Shown: in pieces, positions 1 through 8,967 of the stretch | Numbering within the stretch: the first letter of the stretch is position 1 | Layout of the letters: the number at the start of each line of letters is the position of its first letter | From: Sphingomonas cannabina | GTDB taxonomy: Bacteria; Pseudomonadota; Alphaproteobacteria; Sphingomonadales; Sphingomonadaceae | Direction of reading: 5' to 3' | NCBI RefSeq assembly: GCF_021391395.1 | Contig: NZ_CP090059.1 | Span: 4,015,001-4,079,000, forward strand | Length of the DNA stretch: 64,000 nt | Notes under the pieces: generated by a model | Told to the model about the DNA's origin: nothing | Databases searched by the model: none | What the model saw: the letters and a program-made list of their open reading frames with translations, nothing else | Program-made: the position numbers and the translations under genes

Positions 1-543
1 GACGTAGCGCGCGAGGCCGTAGCGCTCCGACGTCGCCAGCGACTTCATCAGATGCCAACCGGAGAAATTGGAGGCGCCGATATAGCCGATCTTGCCACTG
101 GTGATGAGGTCGTCGAGCGCGCGCAAGGTCTCGTCGACCGGCGCGATCGCGTCGAAGCCGTGCATGAAATAGAGGTCGATATGATCGGTGCCGAGCCGCC
201 TGAGACTCGCCTCGCACGCGCGGATCAGGTGGTAGCGCGAGGAGCCGACGTCGTTCGGGCCATCGCCGGTGCGAAAAGTCGCCTTGGTCGAGATCAGCGC
301 CTTGTCGCGCTTGCCTTAGAGCGCCTCGCCCAGGATCTCCTCGGAAGTGCCCGCCGAATAGATGTCGGCGGTGTCGAAAAAGTTGACGCCCGCCTCCAGG
401 CAGATGTCGACCAGCCGGGTCGCCTCGGCAACGTCGGTGTGCCCCCAGGTGTTGAAGAACTGATGGTCGCGGTTGAACGTGCCGGTGCCGAAGCTGAGCA
501 CGGGCACCTTGAGGCCCGAGCGGCCGAGTTGACGGAATTCCAT
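1..543 (-). pseudogene. Aldo/keto reductase interrupted by an in-frame stop; 3' part runs off the window
   Basis: The N-terminus is a typical NADPH-dependent aldo/keto reductase, with the catalytic Asp and Tyr in FFDTADIY (D57, Y62). A TAA codon at 316-318 ends the frame after GEAL. Beyond it the same frame continues without a shift through the catalytic Lys (STKATF) and His (YFMHGFD) and a conserved SGKIGYIGASNFSGWH segment to the window edge. All four catalytic residues are therefore in one frame broken only by this codon, which sits where homologues commonly have Lys. It is a recent nonsense allele, a base error, or a read-through case. The family reduces aldehydes and ketones; the substrate here is unknown. 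Confidence 0.8.
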
Positions 544-620
544 GTCCTGTCTCCACCTGGAAGGACCGCCGGACGGCGGCCGCTCGCCTCAGGTGGGATG
601 CCGCGGCCGATTTGGAAGGA

Positions 621-1004
621 TCAGGAGGCCGGCGGCTCCCACAGCTCGATCGCATTGCCTTCGGGATCGTGGATGCGGGCGAACTTGCCGGTCTCGGGCG
701 AGTCCCATTCGTCCTTTGTGACGATCTCGATCCCGGCGGCGTTGAGCTGTTCGAGCATCCCCTCGAGGTCGCGCACGCGCAGGTTCAGCATGAACTGCTT
801 GTCCGCCGCGAAATAGTCGGTCGCCGCGCCGAACGGCTGGAACACCACCGGGCCGCCCTGCACCTGCCAAGCCCATTCGCTGGGCTCGCCCGCCTCGTCG
901 GCGGCACAGCCGGCGCCGACGCCGAGATGCTCCTTGTACCAGGTGGCGAGGCCATCCGGATCGCGGGCGCGCCAGAAGAAGCCACCGATTCCGAGCACGG
1001 GCAT
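621..1004 (-). CDS. VOC (glyoxalase/bleomycin resistance-like) family protein
   Basis: This 127-aa protein has the beta-alpha-beta-beta-beta layout of a vicinal oxygen chelate domain. It opens with a GIGGFFWRARDP strand, has a FMLNLRVRDLEGMLEQL middle, and closes with the hallmark RIHDPEGNAIELWEP ending, whose Glu is the usual metal ligand. The length fits a protein with one paired domain that dimerises. It lies just downstream of glnD on the same strand with 15 bp between them. The substrate cannot be read from sequence; small-molecule isomerase, dioxygenase or resistance roles are all possible. Confidence 0.85.
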   Translation of the reverse strand: MPVLGIGGFFWRARDPDGLATWYKEHLGVGAGCAADEAGEPSEWAWQVQGGPVVFQPFGAATDYFAADKQFMLNLRVRDLEGMLEQLNAAGIEIVTKDEWDSPETGKFARIHDPEGNAIELWEPPAS

Positions 1005-1019
1005 CGTCTCTCTCCCCTG

Positions 1020-3770
1020 TCAGGCGGCGATATCGAGCGCTCCGTCGCCCTCGGCCGCCGCCAGCAGCCGCTTCTCGATCGCCTTGATGCGGCCGGCGGC
1101 GGTGATCTTATCGCCGATGAGGTCGGTGACATAGAAGGTATCGACCGCCCGTTCGCCATAGGTGGCGACGTGCGCCGAGCGGATCGTCACGCGCGACTGG
1201 AACAAGGCATGCGCGAGATGGTGGAGCAGCGCCGGCCGGTCGCGGGCGTTGACCTCGATCACGGTGAAGCGGTTCGAGGCGTTGTTGTCGATCAGCACGT
1301 TCGCCTCGATCGGGAAGGCGTCGGCGCGCGGGCGCGGCAGCGGCTTGGCCTTGAGCCGGTCGCTGAGCTTGAAGCGGTTGGCGAGCGCCTCGGTGATCGC
1401 GGTCTTGATCCGGCCGAGCTGGCCAGCGTCGTCGAAGGGGCGGCCTAAGGGATCCTGGACGAGGAAGTTGTCGAGGGCCATGCCGTCGCGGGTGGTGTGG
1501 ATGCGCGCGTCGATGATGTTCCCGCCGGCGGCGTGGATCGCGCCGGCGATGCGGTAGAACAGGCCGGGGTGGTCGGCGGCATAGACCGTCACCAATGTCG
1601 CGCCCTGATCGGCATCGGGACGCGCGTCGATGAACAGCTGCTCGCCGCCGGCGCGCTCGACGAGACGGGCATTGGCCTCCAGCACCTCGAGCGGCTCCGC
1701 CACCCAATAGCTTTCGGGCAAGCGGCGGACGAACTCGGCCATCCGTCCGCCATCCCAGTCGAGCGCCGCCGCAAGATCGGCCTGCTTGGCGGCGATGCGC
1801 TCGCCGCGGCCGCGCTGCTTGTGGCCGAGGCGCAGCACCTCCTCGGCGCTCTCGTAGAGATTGTGGAGGAGCTGGCGCTTCCAGCCGTTCCAGATGCCGG
1901 GGCCGACCGCGCGGATGTCGACGATGGTCAGCACCAGCAGCATCATCAGTCGCTGCGGGCTCTGCACCTGCTCGGCGAAGTCGAGGATGGTCTTGAAGTC
2001 GGAAAGGTCGCGCTTGAACGCGGTCGCCGACATGAGCAGGTGATAGCGGACCAGCCACGCCACCGTCTCCGTCTCCGCAGGCGTAAGGCCGAAGCGCGGG
2101 CCGAGTCGCTCGGCGACCTCGGCCCCCAAGATCGAATGGTCGCCGCCGCGCCCCTTGGCGATATCGTGGAGCAGCACCGCGACGTAGAGCGCGCGCCGCG
2201 CCACGATCTGCGGGAACAGGCCGGTCGAGAGCGGGTGGTCGTCCTTGGAATCGCCGCGCTCGATCGCGGCCAGCAGGCCGATCGCCCGGATGGTGTGCTC
2301 GTCGACGGTGTAGTGGTGGTACATGTCGAACTGCATCTGCGCGACCACGCGGCCGAAATCGGGCACGAAGCGGCCGAACACACCGGCCTCGTTCATCCAG
2401 CGCAGCACCATGTCGGGACTCTGCTTCGACGTCAGCAGGTCGAGGAACAGGGCATTGGCGCGCGGATCGTTGCGGACGTCGTCGACCAGCTTGGCGTCAC
2501 GCGCGGCCGCCCGCATGGCGAGCGGGTGGATTTCGAGGCCGTGCTGCTCGGCGAGCGCGAACATCTCGATCAGGCGCACCGGGTCCTCGACGAAGAACGT
2601 GTCGCGCGGCAGCGCGAGCCGGCCGCGGTCGAGGACGAAGCCCTTCAATTTGCGCGGGCGGCGGCGGATCGTCGGCAGGTTGAAGAAGCGGCGGCCGCGC
2701 GCGGCGAACTGCTCGTCGAGATGCGCCAGGAACACGCCGGTCAGGTCGCCGACCACCTTCGCCTGCAGGAAATAGAACTGCATGAAGCGTTCGACCTTCG
2801 GCTTCCCCGGCCGGTCGGAATAGCGCATCCGCTCGGCAATCTCGCGCTGGAGGTCGAAGGTCAGCCGGTCCTCGGCGCGGCCGGCGATCAGGTGAAGGTG
2901 GCAGCGCACCGCCCACAGGAAATTCTCGGCGCGATGGAACTGGCGGTATTCGGCGCGGGTGAGCAGGCCCTTGTCGACCAGTTCGGCGGCACTCCCGACG
3001 TTGTGGATGTACTTACCGATCCAGAAGAGCGTGTGGAGGTCGCGCAGGCCGCCCTTCCCCTCCTTGACGTTGGGCTCGACGACGTAGCGGCTGTCGCCCA
3101 TCTTGCGATGGCGCTCGTCGCGCTCGGCGAGCTTCTGGGCGATGAAGGTGCGCGCGGTGCCGGCCTCGACCTCCGCCTTGAAGCGGCGCGCCGCCTCTTC
3201 GTAGAGGTCGGTGTCGCCCCAGACGTAGCGTGCCTCGACCAGCGCGGTGCGGATCGTCACGTCCTTCTTCGCCTCGCGCACCATCTCGTCGAGCGAGCGC
3301 GAGGAATGGCCGACCTTCAGCCCCATGTCCCACAGCGAATAGAGCATCGATTCGATGACCTGCTCGCACCAGCCGGTCTGCTTCCACGGCGTGAGGAAGC
3401 CGATGTCGACGTCCGAATGCGGCGCCATCTCGCCGCGACCGTAGCCGCCGACCGCGATCAGCGTCATCCGCTCGGCGGCGGTGGGATTGGTGTTGCGGTA
3501 GAGCCGCTGGACGGTGAAGTCCCACAGCAGCCGCAGGATCTGGTCGATCAGGAAAGCGCCCGCCGCCGCCGCTTCCAGTCCGCGCGAGGGGTGTTCGGCG
3601 AAGCGCCGCGCGATCTCGGCGCGGCCGGCGTCGAGCGCCTGCTTCAGGCGATCGGTGGCGGCGCGGCGGAGTGCGGCGGTGTCCTTTGCCTCCAGCGCGG
3701 CGAGCGCATCGGCGATGGCGCGACGGTCGATGATCGCGCGGCGGTGCGGGACATGCTCGAAGCGGGACAT
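1020..3770 (-). CDS. glnD: Bifunctional [protein-PII] uridylyltransferase / uridylyl-removing enzyme
   Basis: GlnD senses glutamine and adds or removes UMP on PII proteins, setting glutamine synthetase and Ntr activity. Domains run in the usual order: nucleotidyltransferase with GGYGRGE followed by SDVDIGF (about residues 108-125), PII-uridylyltransferase helical domain, HD hydrolase domain (LLHDIAKGRGGDHS, about residue 535), and two C-terminal ACT domains (about 735-800 and 840-915) that would bind glutamine. I chose the ATG at 3770 (916 aa) because family members start close to the RRAIIDRRA segment. An in-frame GTG at 3806 would add 12 residues. The gene appears complete. Confidence 0.95.
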   Translation of the reverse strand: MSRFEHVPHRRAIIDRRAIADALAALEAKDTAALRRAATDRLKQALDAGRAEIARRFAEHPSRGLEAAAAGAFLIDQILRLLWDFTVQRLYRNTNPTAAERMTLIAVGGYGRGEMAPHSDVDIGFLTPWKQTGWCEQVIESMLYSLWDMGLKVGHSSRSLDEMVREAKKDVTIRTALVEARYVWGDTDLYEEAARRFKAEVEAGTARTFIAQKLAERDERHRKMGDSRYVVEPNVKEGKGGLRDLHTLFWIGKYIHNVGSAAELVDKGLLTRAEYRQFHRAENFLWAVRCHLHLIAGRAEDRLTFDLQREIAERMRYSDRPGKPKVERFMQFYFLQAKVVGDLTGVFLAHLDEQFAARGRRFFNLPTIRRRPRKLKGFVLDRGRLALPRDTFFVEDPVRLIEMFALAEQHGLEIHPLAMRAAARDAKLVDDVRNDPRANALFLDLLTSKQSPDMVLRWMNEAGVFGRFVPDFGRVVAQMQFDMYHHYTVDEHTIRAIGLLAAIERGDSKDDHPLSTGLFPQIVARRALYVAVLLHDIAKGRGGDHSILGAEVAERLGPRFGLTPAETETVAWLVRYHLLMSATAFKRDLSDFKTILDFAEQVQSPQRLMMLLVLTIVDIRAVGPGIWNGWKRQLLHNLYESAEEVLRLGHKQRGRGERIAAKQADLAAALDWDGGRMAEFVRRLPESYWVAEPLEVLEANARLVERAGGEQLFIDARPDADQGATLVTVYAADHPGLFYRIAGAIHAAGGNIIDARIHTTRDGMALDNFLVQDPLGRPFDDAGQLGRIKTAITEALANRFKLSDRLKAKPLPRPRADAFPIEANVLIDNNASNRFTVIEVNARDRPALLHHLAHALFQSRVTIRSAHVATYGERAVDTFYVTDLIGDKITAAGRIKAIEKRLLAAAEGDGALDIAA

Positions 3771-3814
3771 GGCTTCGAGATAGAGATTGTACGCGATGCG
3801 CGCCACAAGTTCGG

Positions 3815-3902
3815 CGTCACCCCGGCCTTGGGCCGGGGTCCACCTATCGCCAATGTCTGAGCTTGCGGCACCGTGGATGCCGGAACAAGTCCGGCATGAC
3901 GA
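3815..3902. repeat. Intergenic inverted-repeat element (CCCCGG type)
   Basis: The gap between glnD and grpE holds cgtcacccc, then ggccttgggccggggtcca, and ends in ccggaacaagtccgg plus catgacg. The outer ends (cgtcac / catgacg) and inner hairpins are inverted relative to each other. A relative with the same cores lies at 48998-49100. Such REP-like elements are common between genes in sphingomonads. It contains no ORF of interest. Confidence 0.65.
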
Positions 3903-3911
3903 CTAATTTGA

Positions 3912-4490
3912 TCAATCCGCCGCCTTGGCCACGCCCACCAGCGCCGGGCGGAGCAGGCGGTCCTTGAGCATATAGCCGGCCTGCATCTCCTGCACGATCG
4001 TGCCGGGCTCGGCGTCCGCGCTCGGGATCTCGAGCATCGCCTGGTGGCGATTGGGGTCGAGCTTCTCGCCCATCGCGGTGATCTTGGCGATGCCGTGGCG
4101 GGCGAAGACGTTGTCGAGCTCGCGCCCGGTCGCCTCGATGCCGGTGACCAGGCCCTTGAGCTTCTCGTCCTCGCGCAGCTCGGCGGGAATCGCCGCCAGG
4201 CCGCGCGCGAGGTTGTCGGCGACCGACAGCAGGTCGCGGGCGAACGCCGTGACTGCATAGGCGCGCGCGTCCTGCAGCTCCTTCTCCGCGCGGCGCAGCG
4301 AGTTCTGCGCATCGGCGCGCGCATAGAGCACCGCCGCCTTCGCCTCCGCCAGTTCCTCGGCGAGCTTGGCGACCTGATCGTGATCGGCGACCTCCGGAGC
4401 GGCCTCCGCGGTTTCCTCGCGCAGGTCCACGGTTTCCGCGGTCAATTCTTCCCCGTTCGGCGGGGACTGGTTCTTGGTCTCGTCGTTCAT
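3912..4490 (-). CDS. grpE: Nucleotide exchange factor GrpE
   Basis: GrpE releases ADP from DnaK in the cytoplasmic Hsp70 cycle. The 192-aa product has an acidic disordered N-terminus, a long coiled-coil helix (about residues 45-100, AKLAEELAEAKAAVLYARAD and onward) and a C-terminal beta domain ending in the signature GTIVQEMQAGYMLKDRLLRP with AlvgVAK. The ATG at 4490 starts MNDETKNQ; the frame stays open upstream but that part overlaps the gap to hrcA and is not GrpE-like. hrcA lies 19 bp upstream on the same strand, the usual alphaproteobacterial hrcA-grpE heat-shock operon. Confidence 0.95.
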   Translation of the reverse strand: MNDETKNQSPPNGEELTAETVDLREETAEAAPEVADHDQVAKLAEELAEAKAAVLYARADAQNSLRRAEKELQDARAYAVTAFARDLLSVADNLARGLAAIPAELREDEKLKGLVTGIEATGRELDNVFARHGIAKITAMGEKLDPNRHQAMLEIPSADAEPGTIVQEMQAGYMLKDRLLRPALVGVAKAAD

Positions 4491-4509
4491 TGCGTCCGTT
4501 TTCAAAAAT

Positions 4510-5550
4510 TCAACCGAGCAGGCGCGCCAGTGTCGCCGCCGTGAAATCCACCATGGGCACGACGCGCGCATAGTTCAACCGCGTCGGGCCGATCACGCCG
4601 ACCACGCCGACCACCTGACCGTCCAACGCGCGAACCGGCTGGGCGATCACCGACGAGCCCGACAGGGCAAACAGCTTGTTCTCCGATCCGATGAAGATGC
4701 GCGCGGCATCGGCCTCGCGCGCGCTGTCGAGCAGGCGGGCGATCTCCTCCTTGCCCTCGAGCTCGTCGAGCAAGCCGCGCACCCGGTCGAGGTCGGCGGC
4801 GGCCGCCGGATCGATCAGGTTGGCCTGGCCGCGCACGATCAGCACGGGGCGATGGCCGGGGTCCTCGCTCCACACGGCGAGGCCGCGCTCGACCAGCGCG
4901 CGGGTGAAGCGGTCGAGCCGGGCGCGCTCCTCCGCGATCTCGCGCGTGATCAGGCGCCGCGCCTCGGTGAGGGTGCGGCCGGCGAGCGCGGCGCTCAGGT
5001 AGTTGGAGGCCGATTCGAGCGCGGAGGACGTCATGCCCGGCGGCAGGTCGACGACGCGGTTCTCGACCGATCCGTCCTCGCCGACCAGCACCGCGAGCAC
5101 TCGGCCCTGGCCGAGCGGCGCGAAGCCGAACTGGCGCAGCACCGGCTCGCGCTTCGGCACCAGCACCAGGCCGGCGCAGGAGGACAGGCCGGAAAGCGCG
5201 GCGGTGGTGGCGGCGATCGCTTCCTCGATCGGGCCGGTGTTCGACGCGCGCGATTCGATCGCGGCGCGCTCCTCGGGCGTGGGCGCGACGGCGTGCATCA
5301 TGCCGTCGACGAACAGGCGAAGGCCCGATTCGGTCGGCATCCGCCCGGCGGAGGTATGCGGCGCGGCGAGCAGCCCCGCTTCCTCCAGGTCCTGCATGAC
5401 ATTGCGGATCGAGGCAGGCGAGAGGTTGAGCCCCGGCAGCAGCGAGATCGTCTTCGATCCGACCGGCGCGCCCGTCTCCAGATAGGCTTCGACCACCAGC
5501 CGGAACACGTCCCGCGCGCGATCGGTGAGGTCGGTGATCGAGGGGGTCAT
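4510..5550 (-). CDS. hrcA: Heat-inducible transcriptional repressor HrcA
   Basis: HrcA represses chaperone genes by binding CIRCE operators and depends on GroEL for activity. The product is 346 aa from the ATG at 5550 (MTPSITDLTDRARDVF). It has an N-terminal winged helix (about 1-75, with LSPASIRNVMQDLEEAGLL as recognition region) and then the GAF-like HrcA core, including TSAGRMPTESGLRLFVD. It precedes grpE with 19 bp between them, so the two are probably one transcript. I looked for a CIRCE inverted repeat (TTAGCACTC-N9-GAGTGCTAA) just upstream and did not find one; HrcA targets presumably lie elsewhere, for example at groESL. Confidence 0.95.
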   Translation of the reverse strand: MTPSITDLTDRARDVFRLVVEAYLETGAPVGSKTISLLPGLNLSPASIRNVMQDLEEAGLLAAPHTSAGRMPTESGLRLFVDGMMHAVAPTPEERAAIESRASNTGPIEEAIAATTAALSGLSSCAGLVLVPKREPVLRQFGFAPLGQGRVLAVLVGEDGSVENRVVDLPPGMTSSALESASNYLSAALAGRTLTEARRLITREIAEERARLDRFTRALVERGLAVWSEDPGHRPVLIVRGQANLIDPAAAADLDRVRGLLDELEGKEEIARLLDSAREADAARIFIGSENKLFALSGSSVIAQPVRALDGQVVGVVGVIGPTRLNYARVVPMVDFTAATLARLLG

Positions 5551-5582
5551 GGGATTGAATCTAGGATAGCTCGACGCAGGTC

Positions 5583-6044
5583 TCAACGTGGGCCGACCAG
5601 GTCGGCGATCGGCAGGATCGCTTCCGCCCGGCCGAGGGCGGCTCCGATGCGCGCGTTCGCCGCACCTCGGCAACCGGTGTAGAATCCGAGCCGGTCACGC
5701 TCGCCCCATTGAACGTTGACGCTCGGGAGATCGGTAGGCGCGTTGCGGCAACCGGACGTTCGGGCGAGGATCAAGCGCATGCCCTTGGGTCGGTACGGCG
5801 CCAGCACCGCGGCGAAGTTGCGATATTGTTCCGGCGTGAAGGCGAAACGATGCTCGCCCCTGACCCGGGTGAAATAGCGGCCGCGAAACACGCCGGATCG
5901 ATCGGTGACCGTGACCTCGAAGACCGGACAGGTGCCTTCGCATCCGCTGCGCGAATAGGTAATCGGTACAGGCGGGCCGATGTCGTCCCGCGCCCCCGCC
6001 GAGATACAGGCGGCAAGCGGCAGCAGAAGCAACTTTCGGATCAT
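5583..6044 (-). CDS. DUF6438 domain putative lipoprotein
   Basis: This 153-aa protein starts [13 protein letters not shown], a signal peptide with a lipobox-like LAAC at Cys13, so it may be a periplasmic lipoprotein. The mature part carries the [16 protein letters not shown] motif typical of DUF6438, followed by beta strands ([17 protein letters not shown]) and a C-terminal pair of cysteines likely to form disulfides. Function is unknown. It lies between hrcA and rph, divergent from rph with 64 bp between starts. Confidence 0.8.
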   Translation of the reverse strand: MIRKLLLLPLAACISAGARDDIGPPVPITYSRSGCEGTCPVFEVTVTDRSGVFRGRYFTRVRGEHRFAFTPEQYRNFAAVLAPYRPKGMRLILARTSGCRNAPTDLPSVNVQWGERDRLGFYTGCRGAANARIGAALGRAEAILPIADLVGPR

Positions 6045-6108
6045 CCGCCGACACTGGCGCGTTGCGCTCCCGCCGTCTAGGGCCGCAGCAACTGATACGG
6101 AGACCTCC

Positions 6109-6825
6109 ATGCGACCTTCCGGCCGCGCGCCCGACGAGATGCGCGCCATCACCATCGAGCCGAACTTCACCCGCCACGCCGAGGGATCGGTGCTGATCGG
6201 CTTCGGCGACACCAGGGTGCTGGTCACCGCCAGCGTCGAGGAGCGCGTGCCGCCGTTCCTGCGCGGCAAGGGCGAGGGCTGGGTGACGGCGGAATATGGC
6301 ATGCTGCCGCGCGCCACCCATACCCGTGGCCAGCGCGAGGCGGCCAAGGGCAAGCAGTCGGGCCGCACGCAGGAGATCCAGCGGCTGATCGGCCGCAGCC
6401 TGCGCGCCGTCACCGACCTCAAGCTGCTCGGCGAGCGGCAGATCACGCTCGACTGCGACGTGATCCAGGCCGATGGCGGCACGCGCACCGCCTCGATCTC
6501 GGGCGCGTGGGTGGCGCTGAGGCTCGCGGTCGACAAGCTGCTGGCGAACGGGTTGATCGCGGTCGATCCGATCCAGCACAAGGTCGCCGCGGTGAGCTGC
6601 GGCATCTATCAGGGCGTGCCGGTGCTCGACCTTGACTATCCCGAGGATTCGACCGCCGAGGCCGACGCCAATTTCGTGCTGCTCGACGACGGCAAGATCG
6701 CCGAGGCGCAGGCGACCGCCGAGGGTGCCTGCTACGACGAGGAGGGGCTGCTGCGGCTGCTCCGGCTCGCGCGGATCGGCTGCACGCAGATCTTCGCGGC
6801 CCAGGACAAGGCGACCGGACGGTGA
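6109..6825 (+). CDS. rph: Ribonuclease PH
   Basis: RNase PH trims tRNA 3' ends phosphorolytically. The 238-aa product has all family marks: [20 protein letters not shown] at the N-terminus, the RNA-binding [17 protein letters not shown] segment (about residues 86-102), [18 protein letters not shown] (the phosphate/active-site region), and [18 protein letters not shown]. The ATG at 6109 fits the family start. Its stop overlaps the start of rdgB (GTGA), so the two genes are translationally coupled; the rph-rdgB pair is common in alphaproteobacteria. Confidence 0.97.
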   Translation: MRPSGRAPDEMRAITIEPNFTRHAEGSVLIGFGDTRVLVTASVEERVPPFLRGKGEGWVTAEYGMLPRATHTRGQREAAKGKQSGRTQEIQRLIGRSLRAVTDLKLLGERQITLDCDVIQADGGTRTASISGAWVALRLAVDKLLANGLIAVDPIQHKVAAVSCGIYQGVPVLDLDYPEDSTAEADANFVLLDDGKIAEAQATAEGACYDEEGLLRLLRLARIGCTQIFAAQDKATGR

Positions 6826-7451
6826 GCGGCGAAGGCGACGCCCCCCAGGCGATCCGCAAGCTCCGGCCGGGCAAGCTGGTGATCGCCAGCCACAATGCCG
6901 GCAAGGTGCGCGAGATCGAGGCGCTGCTCGGGCCCTATGGCGTGCAGCCGGTCTCGGCCAAGGCGCTCGACCTGCCGGAGCCCGAGGAGACGGGGACGAC
7001 CTTCGTCGCCAATGCCGAGCTGAAGGCGCTGCAGGCGGCCGACCTGTCGGGGCTGCCGGCGCTGGCGGACGACAGCGGGCTGTGCGTCGAGGCGCTGGGC
7101 GGCGAGCCCGGCATCTTCTCGGCCCGCTGGGCGGGGCCGGACCGCGACTTCCGGGTGGCGATGGAGCTGGTCGAGCGCAACATCGCCGCGACCGGGCCTC
7201 ATCCGCCGCGCGATGCCCATTTCGTCTGCGCGCTCGCGCTCGCCTGGCCGGACGGGCATGTCGAGTGGTTCGAGGGCCGCGTCGACGGCACGCTGGTGTG
7301 GCCGCCGCGGGGGGACAAGGGCTTCGGCTATGATCCGATGTTCGTGCCCAACGGCCATGAGCAGACCTTCGGGGAGATGGACCCGGACGCCAAGCACGCG
7401 ATCAGCCACCGCGCCGACGCGTTCCGGCAGCTGGTGGCGGCGGTGTTCTAG
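6822..7451 (+). CDS. rdgB: Non-canonical purine NTP pyrophosphatase (dITP/XTP/ITP)
   Basis: RdgB hydrolyses dITP, ITP and XTP to monophosphates and keeps deaminated purines out of DNA and RNA. The 209-aa protein shows the substrate motif [18 protein letters not shown] near residue 20, the metal-binding Asp pair in [14 protein letters not shown], the GIFSARWAG loop, and the C-terminal [11 protein letters not shown]. The start is a GTG overlapping the rph stop, giving a slightly extended N-terminus before the Rossmann-like strand. A long inverted repeat follows at once and may end the transcript. Confidence 0.95.
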   Translation: MSGEGDAPQAIRKLRPGKLVIASHNAGKVREIEALLGPYGVQPVSAKALDLPEPEETGTTFVANAELKALQAADLSGLPALADDSGLCVEALGGEPGIFSARWAGPDRDFRVAMELVERNIAATGPHPPRDAHFVCALALAWPDGHVEWFEGRVDGTLVWPPRGDKGFGYDPMFVPNGHEQTFGEMDPDAKHAISHRADAFRQLVAAVF

Positions 7452-7455
7452 AATC

Positions 7456-7592
7456 AAGCTCCTCCCCGGCACGGGGAGGGGGACCAGCCGTAGGCTGGTG
7501 GAGGGGGCTCTCCGCAAGCGATTCCGTCGAGGTGGGCCCCCTCCACCACCGCCTTCGGCGGCGGTCCCCCTCCCCGTGCCGGGGAGGAGCTT
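7456..7592. repeat. Long intergenic inverted repeat with perfect 29-bp arms
   Basis: The left arm (7456-7484) begins aagctcctccccggcacg and the right arm (7564-7592) ends cgtgccggggaggagctt; they are exact reverse complements over 29 bp. Between them lie smaller hairpins (ccagccgtaggctgg; ccaccgccttcggcggcgg-like). It sits exactly between the convergent genes rdgB and the CAP-domain gene, where it could act as a bidirectional terminator. A diverged relative is at 19411-19548. Confidence 0.85.
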
Positions 7593-7596
7593 CGAG

Positions 7597-8157
7597 TCAG
7601 GGCAGCGCCCGCTCGCCGTAGATGTTGCCGGCGGGGAGATAGCGGCAGACCAGATATTCGTCGCGGCGGTTGGACGCCATCGCGCAGCCGACGCGGGTGG
7701 TGCGCGACCAGATGATCTGGCTGTAATGGCCGACGTCGCCGAACCGGCCGGTGCGGCTGACGTTGGGAATCGGGCCGTTCACGAAGTTGCGCTGCTCGTC
7801 GAGCCAGTGCTGGACCATCTCGTCATAGCGATAGGCTCCGCGCGTGCCGGTCCAGAGGTTCTCGCCCTGATTGGGGTTCCCGCGCGGCTGCGGCGAATGC
7901 TCGAACCGGCGGGTGCGCGCCATCTCCTGCGCATAAGCGGCGGCATCGGCGGCAAGCCCGTCGTCCCACGCGAGCGGCGGCTGGCGGACCGAGGCGCGCG
8001 CGGCGTTGTGCATCGTCATCACCGCGCGCTGCAGCAGCGCCTGCCCGCGCGGCGCATTGCCCTCGAACGGACGCGGCTCGACGACACGCGGCGGCGCTTC
8101 CGACGAGCAGGCCGCCAGCAGTGCGGTCAGGACAAGGGTCAGCTTCCGCCCGATCAT
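7597..8157 (-). CDS. CAP (SCP/PR1) domain putative lipoprotein
   Basis: The 186-aa product begins MIGRKLTLVLTALLAACSS, a signal peptide with lipobox LAAC, so it is probably anchored in an envelope membrane. The rest is a single CAP domain: HNAARASVRQPPLAWDD, then a FEHS segment, the NQGENLWTG motif, GHYSQIIWSRTTRVGCA (the CAP signature) and LVCRYLPAGNIYGE at the end. His and Glu of the CAP cavity are present. Bacterial CAP proteins are poorly characterised; possible roles are peptide or lipid binding or proteolysis. The start at 8157 is preferred over an upstream in-frame ATG at 8196 because it gives a clean signal peptide. Confidence 0.85.
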   Translation of the reverse strand: MIGRKLTLVLTALLAACSSEAPPRVVEPRPFEGNAPRGQALLQRAVMTMHNAARASVRQPPLAWDDGLAADAAAYAQEMARTRRFEHSPQPRGNPNQGENLWTGTRGAYRYDEMVQHWLDEQRNFVNGPIPNVSRTGRFGDVGHYSQIIWSRTTRVGCAMASNRRDEYLVCRYLPAGNIYGERALP

Positions 8158-8200
8158 CACCGCGACCCTAATCGGGGCCGCATGAACGTCCGGCAACTCC

Positions 8201-8881
8201 TCAATAGCGAATGAAGGCGGTCAGCGAGGCGATGTGCGCCACGTTGGTCCGCCCGCCGGGAGCATCGCGGAGCTGGTTCATGTAGCCGGCCTCGAGCGTC
8301 GACTTGCCCGGCAATGGAATGACCGCGCCGACGAAGCTGCGCAGCTGGTCGAATTCCTCCACCGCCCAGCCGCCCGACTTGAGCCCCCAGAAGCCTTCCG
8401 CCCACACCAGCGCGGCGACACCCCGCTTGCGATCGCTCAACGCGTGCTCATAGCGCAGCATCTCGCGCAGGCGCAGCGCCATGCCGCCGCCATCGGAGCG
8501 CCAGCGCTGCTCGAACCGGGTGCGCGAGGACAGGTCGGAGCGGCCCGCCTTGTGCAACGACCAGCTGAGCTGCTGGAAGCTGCGCTCCTCGTTGCGGCCG
8601 GGGATGCCGGCGCCGCTCGGCTCCTCGATATGGGCATAGCCCTGGTAGAGGGTGATCTCCGGCGTGAGCTTGTAGCCGATCGCACCGCGCAGCAGCAGCT
8701 GCGACAGGCGGGAGACGTCGTCGGTCACGCGCGGCTGCACCTCCGCGAAATAGACCAGCCGGTCGTCGATCGATCCCATCGCGGTGACGTTGACCCAGAC
8801 CGCCGAATCGTGGTCGGTCTGCGCCACCGCCGGGCTGGCTGCGGCCAAGGCGGCGGCGATGAGGATTGGACGAAAACGCAT
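8201..8881 (-). CDS. DUF2490 outer-membrane-like beta-barrel protein
   Basis: The product (226 aa from ATG 8881) starts with a signal peptide MRFRPILIAAALAAASPAVA and then has alternating amphipathic strands of a small outer-membrane barrel, ending in ASLTAFIRY with a terminal aromatic residue as expected for BAM substrates. The repeated pattern of strand, turn, strand (GAIGYKLTPEITLYQGYAHI; LEAGYMNQLRD) and the ERSFQQLSW segment match DUF2490 proteins. Function is unknown. An upstream in-frame start at 8902 would spoil the signal peptide. Confidence 0.8.
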   Translation of the reverse strand: MRFRPILIAAALAAASPAVAQTDHDSAVWVNVTAMGSIDDRLVYFAEVQPRVTDDVSRLSQLLLRGAIGYKLTPEITLYQGYAHIEEPSGAGIPGRNEERSFQQLSWSLHKAGRSDLSSRTRFEQRWRSDGGGMALRLREMLRYEHALSDRKRGVAALVWAEGFWGLKSGGWAVEEFDQLRSFVGAVIPLPGKSTLEAGYMNQLRDAPGGRTNVAHIASLTAFIRY

Positions 8882-8967
8882 GAGATACTCCCGAACGGAC
8901 ACGTCGGTGCCGGCCGGTAGCAGGATCGGCTTTGCCCGATCTTTGCCCGATCGTTATCGCGCGTGAC

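Noticed and set aside
1497..3860. 787-aa plus-strand open frame across glnD
   Set aside because: It is an antisense shadow of glnD in high-GC DNA; composition is Arg/Gly/Asp-rich with no domain, and glnD on the other strand is unmistakable.
5551..5600. CIRCE operator for HrcA
   Set aside because: No TTAGCACTC-N9-GAGTGCTAA-like dyad near hrcA or grpE.
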